NCBI GenBank assembly: GCA_024235175.1 | Contig: JACKMX010000005.1 | Span: 558,001 to 622,000 of the forward strand | DNA length: 64,000 bases | Direction: 5' to 3' | Source: Chromatiaceae bacterium | Lineage (GTDB): Bacteria > Pseudomonadota > Gammaproteobacteria > Chromatiales > Chromatiaceae | In this document: piece by piece, positions 45,210 to 53,490 of the stretch | Position numbering within the stretch: the stretch's first letter is position 1 | Layout of the letters: each line of letters opens with the position of its first letter | The notes under the pieces: model-generated | The model's database searches: none | Told to the model about the DNA's origin: nothing | The model's input: only the letters and a program-made list of their open reading frames with translations | Position numbers and translations under genes: made by a program

Positions 45210-46208
45210 ATGGAACGCATGATCCAGGCTATCTCGGAAACGCTGCCGGGTGAGAAATGGCAGGCGCTGTTCCGTCTTCACTGGCCTGCGTACCGGCGCT
45301 GGTTTCTCAGTGAAGGGGCAACCGAGCGGCCACTCTACCTCAGTTCACGTAATGCATTGAAGAGATACATGCCGGAGCTTGTGCCCACCTACGATAGTCT
45401 GGTGGAGCTGGCAGGCGGCAGCGATCTGGCGGCTCGTTTTCTGACGCTTTATTGTCCACCGGCCTACATGCGCGGCTGCTCCCAGGCGGTCTGGAGCGGT
45501 CCGCCACCGCTGCTGTTGCGCAACTACGACTACAGCCCACAACTGTTCGAGGGAACCATTCTAAATACCGCCTGGAACGGCCGCCGGGTGATCGGATCCG
45601 GTGACTGTCTCTGGGGATTGGTCGACGGTATGAACGAAGATGGTCTGGTGTTGTCACTCAGCTTTGGCGGCCGGCGCACTGTCGGAGAAGGTTTCGGTGT
45701 TCCTCTGCTGCTGCGCTACGCACTGGAATTCTGTTCCACCACTCAGGAATCGGTCGAAGTTCTGACACGCATTCCGAGCCACATGTCTTATAACGTTACC
45801 GTGCTCGATCGGAGCGGTGCATTCAAAACCATCTATATCGCACCCGACCGCGACCCATTGGTACGCGATGTCGCTTTCACAACCAATCACCAGCAAGAGG
45901 TGGAGTGGCATCAACACGCCAGGGCTACCGCCACGCTGGAGCGGGAAGAGATGCTGCAGCGCTACCTGAAACGCTACAAATACGACTCGCACAGAATGAT
46001 CCGCTCTTTTCTGCGCACGCCGCTGCACTCCAATGCCTACCGGCGTGGATTCGGCACGCTCTATACCGCAGTCTATAATCCGCAGACATTGGAGCTGCAC
46101 TATCTGTGGCCAGATGACAGCTGGTACCTTCCGCTACTTCATTTCAGCGAGAGTATACGCATGCTGGATTTTCCCCAGGTGCCTGACGCTTTGGAGCTGC
46201 TGCACTGA
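45210..46208 (+). CDS. C45-family Ntn-hydrolase (acyl-CoA:6-APA acyltransferase-like)
   Basis: 332 residues. The block LTLYCPPAYMRGCSQAVW places the likely nucleophile at Cys90, preceded by Gly and followed by Ser as in C45 enzymes that self-cleave before the Cys; LLRNYDYSPQLFEG and GLVDGMNEDGL are further family blocks, and FTTNHQQE lies in the second half. Members hydrolyse or form amide bonds. In context a natural hypothesis is cleavage of an amide made by the neighbouring ATP-grasp enzyme, the role PuuD has in E. coli. The gene is separated from the ATP-grasp gene by the repeat and ends at a perfect hairpin. Confidence 0.78.
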   Translation: MERMIQAISETLPGEKWQALFRLHWPAYRRWFLSEGATERPLYLSSRNALKRYMPELVPTYDSLVELAGGSDLAARFLTLYCPPAYMRGCSQAVWSGPPPLLLRNYDYSPQLFEGTILNTAWNGRRVIGSGDCLWGLVDGMNEDGLVLSLSFGGRRTVGEGFGVPLLLRYALEFCSTTQESVEVLTRIPSHMSYNVTVLDRSGAFKTIYIAPDRDPLVRDVAFTTNHQQEVEWHQHARATATLEREEMLQRYLKRYKYDSHRMIRSFLRTPLHSNAYRRGFGTLYTAVYNPQTLELHYLWPDDSWYLPLLHFSESIRMLDFPQVPDALELLH

Positions 46209-46265
46209 AAAAGGGGAGAGATTTATTTTCCTTGAAAACAAGGAAAATAAATCTCTCCCCTTTTT
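46208..46265. terminator. perfect 27-bp stem, 4-nt loop; bidirectional terminator
   Basis: Two arms of 27 bases (46208-46234 and 46239-46265) are exact reverse complements around the loop AAAA. The stem starts with AAAAAGGGGAGAG and ends with CTCTCCCCTTTTT, so a U-run follows the hairpin in both directions. It lies between the convergent C45 gene (stop at 46208) and the nitrilase-family gene (stop at 46271). The arm is unusually long for a simple terminator. Confidence 0.85.
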
Positions 46266-46270
46266 AACAG

Positions 46271-47212
46271 TTATCTGCCGCCGAATCCGGCGGTTTCGTT
46301 CAGCGACAGATTGTCCAGTTCCTCCGGCGTCGGCTGTTGGCCTTTAAGACCCGCGACGGAGCCGCGATGCGGCTTGGTCAAGGGTCCGAGACTCTGCAGG
46401 TAAGCTTCCGATTTCTCGTCGCGCTGGTATGCGGGAAACTCAACCGGGCGGTCCCGGAAACTCTTCAGTGGCTGTCCCAGGCTGCGGATGCCGATCGCCC
46501 TCTCCCGCCTTACCCGGCCCAGATTTATCTCCACAGGAATAGTCTCCTCGCCACCACCGGCCTGATGAATGATGTAACCTGCAGGACCTACGATAATGGA
46601 TGAGCCAACACCGCCGTCGCCCACGCCGTTGATATCGAAGAAGTAACACTGATTGGTCACAGCCGTGGCTCTGGCGATGGAGAGCTCCACATCACGGTCG
46701 ATGGTATCTGTCATGGTCGGATGCAGGATCACCTCCGCGCCCATCGACACCAGCGTGCGCGAGGTCTCTGGAAACCACATGTCATAGCAGATCGAAACAC
46801 CGAATCTGCCCACCTCGGGTACATCGAAAACGGCAAACTCGGTGCCCGATGCAACATGGTTCTCGTAGGGCTGAAACGGAAACATCTTCCGGTAACGTTT
46901 GACCACCTGGCCATTTGGGTCGATCACCGGGGCGGTATTGTAGATGCGATCTCCGGCATCCTCGAACATGGATCCGGGGAGCAGCCAGATGCCATGTTTT
47001 ACCGCCATCTCCTGAAATGCGGCTTCTGCCGGACCCGGCAGCGCCTGCGCATGACCGGGAAGCGGACCGAAAGCAGCCAGTTCGCTGAACATCACCATCT
47101 GCACCCAGGGAAAGCGGGCCATGGTTATATCCAGCTTGTGAGCCATCGCAGCGATATTTTCATGGGAAGCCGAAACGCGCATCTGGATACCGGCAATGGC
47201 AAATGGGGTCAT
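46271..47212 (-). CDS. carbon-nitrogen hydrolase (nitrilase superfamily)
   Basis: 313 residues; AGGAG eight bases before the ATG. The catalytic triad is complete: Glu44 (MVMFSELAAFG), Lys109 (KRYRKMFPF) and Cys142 (GVSICYDMWFPE). The Cys block resembles that of amidases acting on carbamoyl or amide derivatives of amines (N-carbamoylputrescine amidase has a similar CWDQWFPE). The likely reaction is amide or carbamoyl hydrolysis in the cytosol; the exact substrate is unknown. It is the last gene of the minus-strand unit from the TAXI gene at 52469. Confidence 0.85.
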   Translation of the reverse strand: MTPFAIAGIQMRVSASHENIAAMAHKLDITMARFPWVQMVMFSELAAFGPLPGHAQALPGPAEAAFQEMAVKHGIWLLPGSMFEDAGDRIYNTAPVIDPNGQVVKRYRKMFPFQPYENHVASGTEFAVFDVPEVGRFGVSICYDMWFPETSRTLVSMGAEVILHPTMTDTIDRDVELSIARATAVTNQCYFFDINGVGDGGVGSSIIVGPAGYIIHQAGGGEETIPVEINLGRVRRERAIGIRSLGQPLKSFRDRPVEFPAYQRDEKSEAYLQSLGPLTKPHRGSVAGLKGQQPTPEELDNLSLNETAGFGGR

Positions 47213-47259
47213 TTTTTTACTCCTAATGATCCTGATTTTTGACTGATTACTAAGTTTGT

Positions 47260-47346
47260 AAAAAAGGGGTCAGAGCCCTTTTTTGTAGTTGGTTTTCAAG
47301 TCCAATTGATTTTATTCGATTGGAAAAGGGCTCTGACCCCTTTTTT
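47260..47346. repeat. long-armed inverted repeat (23-bp arms)
   Basis: Arms 47260-47282 and 47324-47346 are exact reverse complements around AAAAGGGCTCTGACCCCTTT. The 41-nt loop contains a second small hairpin (TCCAAT and ATTGGA). It separates the universal stress protein gene from the nitrilase gene. Sequences with GGGGTCAGAG are widespread dispersed palindromes in gammaproteobacteria, in some cases linked to REP-type transposases; none is seen here. It could weaken or end transcription into the nitrilase gene. Confidence 0.8.
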
Positions 47347-47349
47347 CGG

Positions 47350-47775
47350 CTAATCCAGCACCAACACGGGTGTCGTGGCATGATGAACCACTTTGTTGAC
47401 ATTGGATCCCAACGTAAAATGGCGCCGCGGCCGGCCGCGGCGGCTCATGATGATCAGATCGCACTTGGTTTCGTCTGCCGCGTCCATGATCTGTTCAGAT
47501 ATCGCGCCAACAGTGACGATAATCTGTTTTTTTATGCCTTGCGGGACCCGTTCGGCAACAAATTTATGCATCTCTTCATTCACTTTTGCCTGAGCCTTCT
47601 GCTCGAAATCGACCGGAAAGTAGCTCTCGACGATAGGGTAATTGAAGCTGGGCACGACTGTCATCAGGTGTAGTGTCGCACCCATCGTCTGAGCCAGCTC
47701 GATTCCCGTTTTCAGGGGGTTTTTCCAGGTTGCCTCGTCGCCCAGATTGATAGGAATCAGAATATCCTTGAACAT
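47350..47775 (-). CDS. universal stress protein (UspA family)
   Basis: 141 residues, GGAGAG upstream of the ATG. Typical features are the N-terminal MFKDILIPINLGDEATWKN and the nucleotide-binding loop near the C-terminus (MSRRGRPRRHFTLGSNVNKV, then HHATTPVLVLD). Many TRAP-transporter operons carry a Usp, which in studied cases regulates uptake. The 12-bp gap to the TRAP permease gene supports this here. Confidence 0.9.
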   Translation of the reverse strand: MFKDILIPINLGDEATWKNPLKTGIELAQTMGATLHLMTVVPSFNYPIVESYFPVDFEQKAQAKVNEEMHKFVAERVPQGIKKQIIVTVGAISEQIMDAADETKCDLIIMSRRGRPRRHFTLGSNVNKVVHHATTPVLVLD

Positions 47776-47787
47776 GTTTTCTCTCCT

Positions 47788-50394
47788 TCAGACGTTGGCA
47801 TCGGCGGCTTCACTCTTTTCCCGCCGTTTGCGCTGCATAACATAAATCAACCCCAACAGGAGAAGTGCAGGTATGTACATCAACTCCTTCCAGGGTTGGT
47901 TTGCCGGCGCGCGTACCAGGAGAACCACCTGATCCCAGTCGAGCCCGGCTTTCTGGGCGACGGAGCCGAAATCAACGTTATCGACCACGACCTTTCCATC
48001 TCTCTCTGCGGTAACCAGGCCAGCTGCTTTCAGCCGCTCTTCGCCATTGGCACCATCGACAATCGGCAGTATAGCTGTGAATTCCCGCGGGTTGCCAACC
48101 GAATCCTGGCCAAGAATACGCAAACGCAGCTCCTCACCCACTTCCATCTTTCCGACGACTTGCGCAATTTGAGTTGCCTCGACATCATCGTAGGGTGCCA
48201 CTATACGGTCCATCCAGAATCCTGGCCGGAACAGGGTAAACGCAATCAGCAGCAGCAGAGCAGATTCGTAACGATAACTTTTGGCGATCATAAAACCCTG
48301 AGTGGCAGCCGCAAAAATCATCATGGCCACGGTTGCGACGATGAAGATGAAGACACCATGCGCCCAGTCGACGTCGATCAGCAACAGATCCGTGTTGAAG
48401 ATGAACAGAAACGGCAGAGCCGCGGTTCTCAAACTATAGAAAAACGCCTGAAAACCGGTGCGCATCGGGTCACCGCCGGAGATCGCGGCAGCCGCAAAGG
48501 ATGCTAATCCGACCGGAGGGGTCACGTCCGCCATGATACCGAAATAGAACACGAACATATGCACCGCGATCAGCGGGACGATCAGTCCGTTGTCTGTACC
48601 CAGCTGGACGATGACCGGCGCCAGCAGCGAGGAGACAACAATGTAGTTGGCCGTGGTGGGCAGTCCCATGCCTAGAATCAAACTGAGAACTGCCGTCAGG
48701 ATCAGAATCATCAGGATATTCCCGAACGATAGCGCCTCGACCATATCTGCCAGCACTGCACCCACGCCGGTCTGGGAGACCGCACCGACGATTATACCGG
48801 CGGTGGATGTTGCGATGCCGATACCAATCATATTGCGGGCGCCGGCTATCAAGCCATCGATGAAATCCTTGAAACCCAGTTGAAGCTGTTGCCCGATATC
48901 TTTATCGCCCCGGAAAACCGCCTTCAGTGCACGCTGGGTCACAAGAATGAAGATCATCAGCACCGATGCCCAGAATGCCGACAGTCCGGGGGAGAGCCGC
49001 TCGACCATCAGGCACCAGACCAGCACTACCACCGGAAGCAGATAGTGCAGACCGGACTTCACGGTCGGGCCGGGGGCAGGCAGCGTGGTCACCGGAGAGT
49101 TGGGATCATCCAGCTCAAGTTCCGGAAAGCGGGAGCCGTAATAGGCAAGCCCTATATATATGACAGTCAGCAGGATGGCAATGATCCAACTCGCTGAATC
49201 ACCGAATGCCGGCTTCATCCAGCCTACACCATAATAGACAGCCATGGCGATCACACCGGTGAGAATGAAGCCAAACAGGATGCCCAGTATACGCTGCACC
49301 CAGGGTTTGGGTTCGACCGCCCGGGGCAGGCCCCGCATATTGGCCTTCAGCGCTTCCAGATGAACGATATAGACCAAAGCGATGTAGGAGATGGTCGCCG
49401 GGACAATGGCGGATTTGATCACCTCAACGTAGGGGATGCCGACGTACTCCACCATCAGAAAAGCGGCCGCGCCCATTACCGGCGGCATGATCTGACCATT
49501 GACGCTCGATCCCACCTCGACTGCACCGGCCTTTTCGGAAGTGAAACCCACACGCTTCATCAGCGGTATGGTGAAGGTACCGGTGGTAACCACGTTGGCG
49601 ATACTTGAACCGGATATCAACCCGGTCATGGCCGAGGAGACGACCGCCGCCTTGGCCGGGCCGCCGCGCATGTGGCCCATCAGCGAAAATGCAACCTTGA
49701 TGAAGTAGTTGCCGGCACCGGCCTTATCCAACAGCGCACCGAACAGCACGAACAGGAAGACGAAGCTGGTGGATACACCGAGGGCGATACCGAACACACC
49801 TTCGGTCGAGATCCACTGATGGTTGGCTATCGAAGCCAGGGTAGCGCCTTTATGCGCGATCATTGCCGGCATGTAGGGTCCGGCAAAGGTATATATCAGG
49901 AACACCGACGCGACAATCATCAGCGGCGGTCCAAGTGCCCTGCGGGTAGCCTCCAACAACAGCAGCATACCGACACAGGCAACCGCGATATCCATGGTGA
50001 TGGGTGCCGCCGGCCGCTCTGACAACTGTTGGTAGAAGAGAAACAGATAGCCGGTACAGAAAGCAGCAACAATCGCCATCACCCAGTCTTGAATGGGGAT
50101 GTAGTCGCGTGGTGAATTCTTGCCGGGAGGATACGCGAGAAAAGTTAAAAATATGGCGATTGCCAGGTGGATGGAACGCGTCTCCGTGTCATTGAAGACA
50201 CCGAAGCCGACAATAAACGGCAGCGGTGAAGCGATCCAGAGCTGAAACAGCGACCAGATTGCCGCTGTAGCCAGAATAATCTTGCCCGCGATTCCGGGTG
50301 GTGTGCGCGCACCGGTATCGGACTGCGCGACCAGGTCCTGAAGATCGGTTGTCTGGTCTTCAACTGCTTGACCGGTTGTGTTTTCTGTGGTCAT
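47788..50394 (-). CDS. TRAP transporter permease, DctQ-DctM fusion with C-terminal DUF3394 domain
   Basis: 868 residues. An N-terminal part with about 4 helices corresponds to DctQ, then about 12 helices of DctM type with SSAMTGLISGSSIANVVTTG and GAAAFLMVEYVG. A C-terminal soluble domain (about 750-840) has VDFGSVAQKAGLDWDQV, the PDZ-like DUF3394 element, followed by a last hydrophobic helix and a basic tail. TRAP transporters take up organic acids or amino acids with Na+; TAXI-associated fused forms often carry glutamate-type substrates. It is 53 bp downstream of a TAXI gene. Confidence 0.93.
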   Translation of the reverse strand: MTTENTTGQAVEDQTTDLQDLVAQSDTGARTPPGIAGKIILATAAIWSLFQLWIASPLPFIVGFGVFNDTETRSIHLAIAIFLTFLAYPPGKNSPRDYIPIQDWVMAIVAAFCTGYLFLFYQQLSERPAAPITMDIAVACVGMLLLLEATRRALGPPLMIVASVFLIYTFAGPYMPAMIAHKGATLASIANHQWISTEGVFGIALGVSTSFVFLFVLFGALLDKAGAGNYFIKVAFSLMGHMRGGPAKAAVVSSAMTGLISGSSIANVVTTGTFTIPLMKRVGFTSEKAGAVEVGSSVNGQIMPPVMGAAAFLMVEYVGIPYVEVIKSAIVPATISYIALVYIVHLEALKANMRGLPRAVEPKPWVQRILGILFGFILTGVIAMAVYYGVGWMKPAFGDSASWIIAILLTVIYIGLAYYGSRFPELELDDPNSPVTTLPAPGPTVKSGLHYLLPVVVLVWCLMVERLSPGLSAFWASVLMIFILVTQRALKAVFRGDKDIGQQLQLGFKDFIDGLIAGARNMIGIGIATSTAGIIVGAVSQTGVGAVLADMVEALSFGNILMILILTAVLSLILGMGLPTTANYIVVSSLLAPVIVQLGTDNGLIVPLIAVHMFVFYFGIMADVTPPVGLASFAAAAISGGDPMRTGFQAFFYSLRTAALPFLFIFNTDLLLIDVDWAHGVFIFIVATVAMMIFAAATQGFMIAKSYRYESALLLLIAFTLFRPGFWMDRIVAPYDDVEATQIAQVVGKMEVGEELRLRILGQDSVGNPREFTAILPIVDGANGEERLKAAGLVTAERDGKVVVDNVDFGSVAQKAGLDWDQVVLLVRAPANQPWKELMYIPALLLLGLIYVMQRKRREKSEAADANV

Positions 50395-50447
50395 TACTCC
50401 CCCTTTATTACCGAATCAGCAACTTTCTTTAGAGGCAAAATAAATTG

Positions 50448-51407
50448 TCATTTGGCAATCAAACCCTGTTCCTGATAATAGCGGCGCGCACCCTCATGCA
50501 GCGGCACACTGAGACCGTCCACGATCATTCTCTCTTTAGTCAGAGTCGCGAAAGCGGGATGCATAGACTTGATTGTCTCCAGATTCTCGAACACTGTTTT
50601 AACCACCGTATAGACCAAGTCGGCATCGAGTTTACTGGAGGCGACAAGCGTTGCATTGACGCCGAAAGTCTTAACCGGGTCCGGATTTGCCGGGTATAAC
50701 CCGCCTGGAATAACGGCGTGGACATAAAAGGAGTTGTTGTTGACCAGGCCGTCGATCTCCGGACCGCTAACCTCGGCGATTTTGGCTCCACACAAGGAAG
50801 TGGCTTTGGCGACCGACGGATTGGGATGTCCTACCGTATAGACCATCGCCTGCACGCGATCGTGACAGAGTGCCATCGACTGCTGCCATGCCGGCAGCTC
50901 GTTTGCCAGTGAAAAGGTATCCTTTTTCCAGCCCTTTGCTTCCATCACCACTTCCATCGTGGCCCGCTGCCCGGAGCCGGGATTACCGATGTTGACCCGC
51001 TTACCGACAAGATCGTTCAGGTGATTGATACGTGAGTCCTGGCGCACAACCAGTGTGAAAGGTTCGCTGTGCACCGAAAATAGTGCGCGCAACTCCTTAT
51101 CCGGACTCGTGTCATTGAATAATTTGGAACCATGCGCAGCATAGTATTGCGTATCTGACTGGACCACGCCCAGATCGAGTCCGCCGCTGCGGACATCATT
51201 CAGATTGCTTACGGATCCATTGGACAGATGCGCTTTGCACGTGACCCCATGCTGCTCAGTAGTGTTATTGATCATCCTGCAGATGATCCGCCCTGCCTGA
51301 TAATAAACGCCTGCCTGGCTGCCGGTACCGATGGAAATTTCGACGGCACCCGCAACCACCTGCCAACCCAGCAGGACGACTGCGGCCAATAATCCCCTGA
51401 TGTTCAT
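50448..51407 (-). CDS. TAXI-family TRAP substrate-binding protein (second copy)
   Basis: 319 residues, signal peptide ending near VVAGAVE; GGAGGAG precedes the ATG. Family blocks: ISIGTGSQAGVYYQAGRIIC, GKRVNIGNPGSGQRATMEVV, GLDLGVVQSDTQYYA. Periplasmic receptor for the fused permease. It is a clear paralogue of the next upstream gene, with the same block order and about half of the residues alike by eye. Differences in the pocket region may give different specificity. Confidence 0.92.
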   Translation of the reverse strand: MNIRGLLAAVVLLGWQVVAGAVEISIGTGSQAGVYYQAGRIICRMINNTTEQHGVTCKAHLSNGSVSNLNDVRSGGLDLGVVQSDTQYYAAHGSKLFNDTSPDKELRALFSVHSEPFTLVVRQDSRINHLNDLVGKRVNIGNPGSGQRATMEVVMEAKGWKKDTFSLANELPAWQQSMALCHDRVQAMVYTVGHPNPSVAKATSLCGAKIAEVSGPEIDGLVNNNSFYVHAVIPGGLYPANPDPVKTFGVNATLVASSKLDADLVYTVVKTVFENLETIKSMHPAFATLTKERMIVDGLSVPLHEGARRYYQEQGLIAK

Positions 51408-51503
51408 AGGACTCCTCCAACCCTGCGACTATTTGATTTTTATCTAACCCGCAGATGAGACAGTAGAGGCCGGCTGGCTGGCAGCCGGCCTGTTTGGCCG
51501 GGC

Positions 51504-52469
51504 TTACATCCAGCCCTTTTCCTTATAGTATTTTACTGCGCCGTCGTGCAGCGGGGCACTCAGACCATCCTTGAGCATGTTCGCTTCATTAAGATTCTCG
51601 AACGCAGGATGCAGCTTCTTGAAGCGATCGAAGTTGTCGAACACCGCCTTTACCATCTCATAGATGGTCTCTTCGCTTGATGCGGTGGAGGAGACGAAGG
51701 TGGCAACCACGCCGAATGAATCCACATCACCATCGGTGCCCTTGTACTGGCCGCCTTTGATGCTGGACTTGGCATAGTAGGAGTTGGCGGCGACCAGGTC
51801 GTCGATCTCCTTGCCGGTTACCGGTACGATAACTGAGTCACAGGAGGTGGTGGCCTCCTGAATCGATCCACTGGGGTGGCCGACCACGTACACCATGGCG
51901 TCGATCTTGTTGTCGCACAGCGCCTGGGCCTGCTCCGCAGCCTTCAGCTCGGAGGCAAGTTGGAAGTCGGCGCTGGTCCAGCCCTTCGCCGCCATCACCA
52001 CGTCCATGGTGGCGCGCTGACCGGAACCTGGATTGCCGATATTCACCCGCTTTCCCTTGAGGTCATCGAAGGAGTGGATACCCGCATCCGCGCGCGCGAC
52101 CACGGTGAACACCTCCGGATGTACGCCAAAAACAGCCCGCAGTTCCGGCCATGGCCCCTGCTCCTTGAATGCCCCTTCACCCTTATAAGCGTTGTACTGC
52201 TGATCTGACTGTGCGACACCCATGTTCTGGTCGCCCGACTTGATCGCATTCAGGTTTGCAACCGAGCCGCCTGTGGAAGGTGCCGTGCACTTGATGCCGG
52301 TCCTGGCGGTATCGCGGTTAACCAACCTGCATATGGATTGTCCGACGACATAGTAAACGCCGGTCTGTCCACCAGTGCCAACGGTGACATACTTCTCTTC
52401 CGCCGCGGCAGAGCCGGTGAGGCCACAGAGCGCCAATGAAGCAAGGATAGGGATGATGCGTAGTTTCAT
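51504..52469 (-). CDS. TAXI-family TRAP substrate-binding protein (first copy)
   Basis: 321 residues, signal peptide ending near SAAAEE. Blocks: VTVGTGGQTGVYYVVGQSIC, GDQNMGVAQSDQQYNAYKGE, GKRVNIGNPGSGQRATMDVV. It is first gene of the unit running to the nitrilase gene (TAXI, TAXI, TRAP permease, Usp, nitrilase). Putative PuuR-like sites lie 223-262 bp upstream. The closest characterised TAXI receptors bind glutamate or glutamine; the ligand here is not proven. Confidence 0.92.
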   Translation of the reverse strand: MKLRIIPILASLALCGLTGSAAAEEKYVTVGTGGQTGVYYVVGQSICRLVNRDTARTGIKCTAPSTGGSVANLNAIKSGDQNMGVAQSDQQYNAYKGEGAFKEQGPWPELRAVFGVHPEVFTVVARADAGIHSFDDLKGKRVNIGNPGSGQRATMDVVMAAKGWTSADFQLASELKAAEQAQALCDNKIDAMVYVVGHPSGSIQEATTSCDSVIVPVTGKEIDDLVAANSYYAKSSIKGGQYKGTDGDVDSFGVVATFVSSTASSEETIYEMVKAVFDNFDRFKKLHPAFENLNEANMLKDGLSAPLHDGAVKYYKEKGWM

Positions 52470-52691
52470 GAATTATTGCTCCTCTTTCTCTCAATACTCG
52501 ATAAAGATTGAAAACAGACGGTGGCGACCTGGATGGTTCTGGTCCGTCTTTATTACTTCTACATTACCTCCACGGCAAAACGGCGATGAAATAAGCTGCC
52601 CTTTAACCGCTTCAGTCAAACTGAAGAGTATGGCTTGCACCACTCTTCATGTTTGCTTCTCTCGAAAAATGACCACTTGACTCTAGCATAG

Positions 52692-52731
52692 CTTAATATA
52701 TTGAACAATTATTTTTATATGCCGAACATCA
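52692..52731 (+). promoter_or_regulatory. two adjacent PuuR-like sites upstream of the TAXI gene
   Basis: CTTAATATATTGAACAATT (52692-52710) and TTTTTATATGCCGAACATCA (52712-52731). Both fit the pattern TTWATATNNNRAACA. The first matches the E. coli PuuR operator, as I recall it, at 12 of 15 positions. The two cores are 20 bp apart, about two helical turns, which would allow side-by-side binding. Confidence 0.6.
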
Positions 52732-52803
52732 ATAGGCCTTCAGCAACCTCATGGATCCTCTCATACGGCAAATTACCCCCTGCACATTGGGTTATTTGAA
52801 TAG

Positions 52804-52820
52804 TAATATATTGGGTATTT
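52804..52820. promoter_or_regulatory. AT-rich element shared with the gabD side
   Basis: TAATATATTGGGTATTT. It shares ATATATTGGG with 39954-39969 next to gabD. It may be a weak site for the same regulator or promoter DNA. Confidence 0.35.
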
Positions 52821-52890
52821 CTAATTATTAAGTCTGTATCGAATTTGTTTTAACCGTCATTTCATGCGTATACTCAGGTTAAATCATCAG

Positions 52891-52908
52891 TTTAATATGC
52901 CAAACACC
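52891..52908 (+). promoter_or_regulatory. putative PuuR-like operator at the regulator's own promoter
   Basis: TTTAATATGCCAAACACC, 40 bases before the regulator ATG. It is identical to 40041-40056 but for one pyrimidine change across the 16-base core. The position suggests autoregulation. Confidence 0.6.
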
Positions 52909-52947
52909 TTTAGCCCTTTATGACAAACTCAAACCACAGGTGTCTTA

Positions 52948-53490
52948 ATGGATGTAGGAACTCGCTTAAAAGCCGCGCGGAAAAACAGAGGCTTCTCCCA
53001 AAGAAAGCTCGCGCAGATGGCCGATGTGAGCAACGGCACCATCTCGCTGATTGAGCAGAACAAGATCAGTCCTTCGGTATCCTTGCTGAAGCGGCTGCTG
53101 GAAGCGGTATCCATGTCCCTTGGAGAATTTTTTGATGATGCCAGATTCTCGCGTGAGAAACAGTTTTACCGCGCCGATGAATTTACCGAACACACCTTCG
53201 GAAACATGAAATTTTTCCAGATCGGGGGCAATCTTCAGGGACGGCGGCTGCAGATCATGCGCGAGTGCTATCCGCCGGGCGGGGATACCGGCGACCTTAT
53301 GCTCGTCCATCAGGGCGAAGAGGGGGGTATAGTGATCCGTGGTGAAATTGAGGTTACCGTAGGCGATGACGTCGCCCTGCTTTCGGCCGGAGACGCCTAC
53401 TATTTTGAGAGCAATATACCCCACCGGTTCCGTAATCCGGGCGACAAGGAGTGTGAGGTCGTCAGCGTCTGTACACCACCAAACTTTTGA
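52948..53490 (+). CDS. XRE-cupin transcriptional regulator, PuuR-like
   Basis: 180 residues: HTH_3/XRE domain (about 5-65, LKAARKNRGFSQRKLAQMAD and ISLIEQNKISPSVSLLKRLL) and a cupin ligand domain (about 105-178, GEEGGIVIRGEIEVTVG, ending VVSVCTPPNF). It matches E. coli PuuR in domain order, length (185) and motifs, including HQGEE and the closing TPxxF. PuuR represses putrescine use and is released by putrescine. It is divergent from the TAXI operon, with putative operators between. The match supports regulation by an amine or amino-acid derivative; the inducer is not known. Confidence 0.85.
   Translation: MDVGTRLKAARKNRGFSQRKLAQMADVSNGTISLIEQNKISPSVSLLKRLLEAVSMSLGEFFDDARFSREKQFYRADEFTEHTFGNMKFFQIGGNLQGRRLQIMRECYPPGGDTGDLMLVHQGEEGGIVIRGEIEVTVGDDVALLSAGDAYYFESNIPHRFRNPGDKECEVVSVCTPPNF

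Larger units (their letters stand above)
52470..52947. other. divergent regulatory region between the TAXI operon and the PuuR-like gene
   Basis: 478 bases, AT-rich on the right side, with no supported gene. It contains the putative PuuR-like sites at 52692, 52712, 52804 and 52891, listed separately. Transcription should start both ways from here. Confidence 0.6.
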
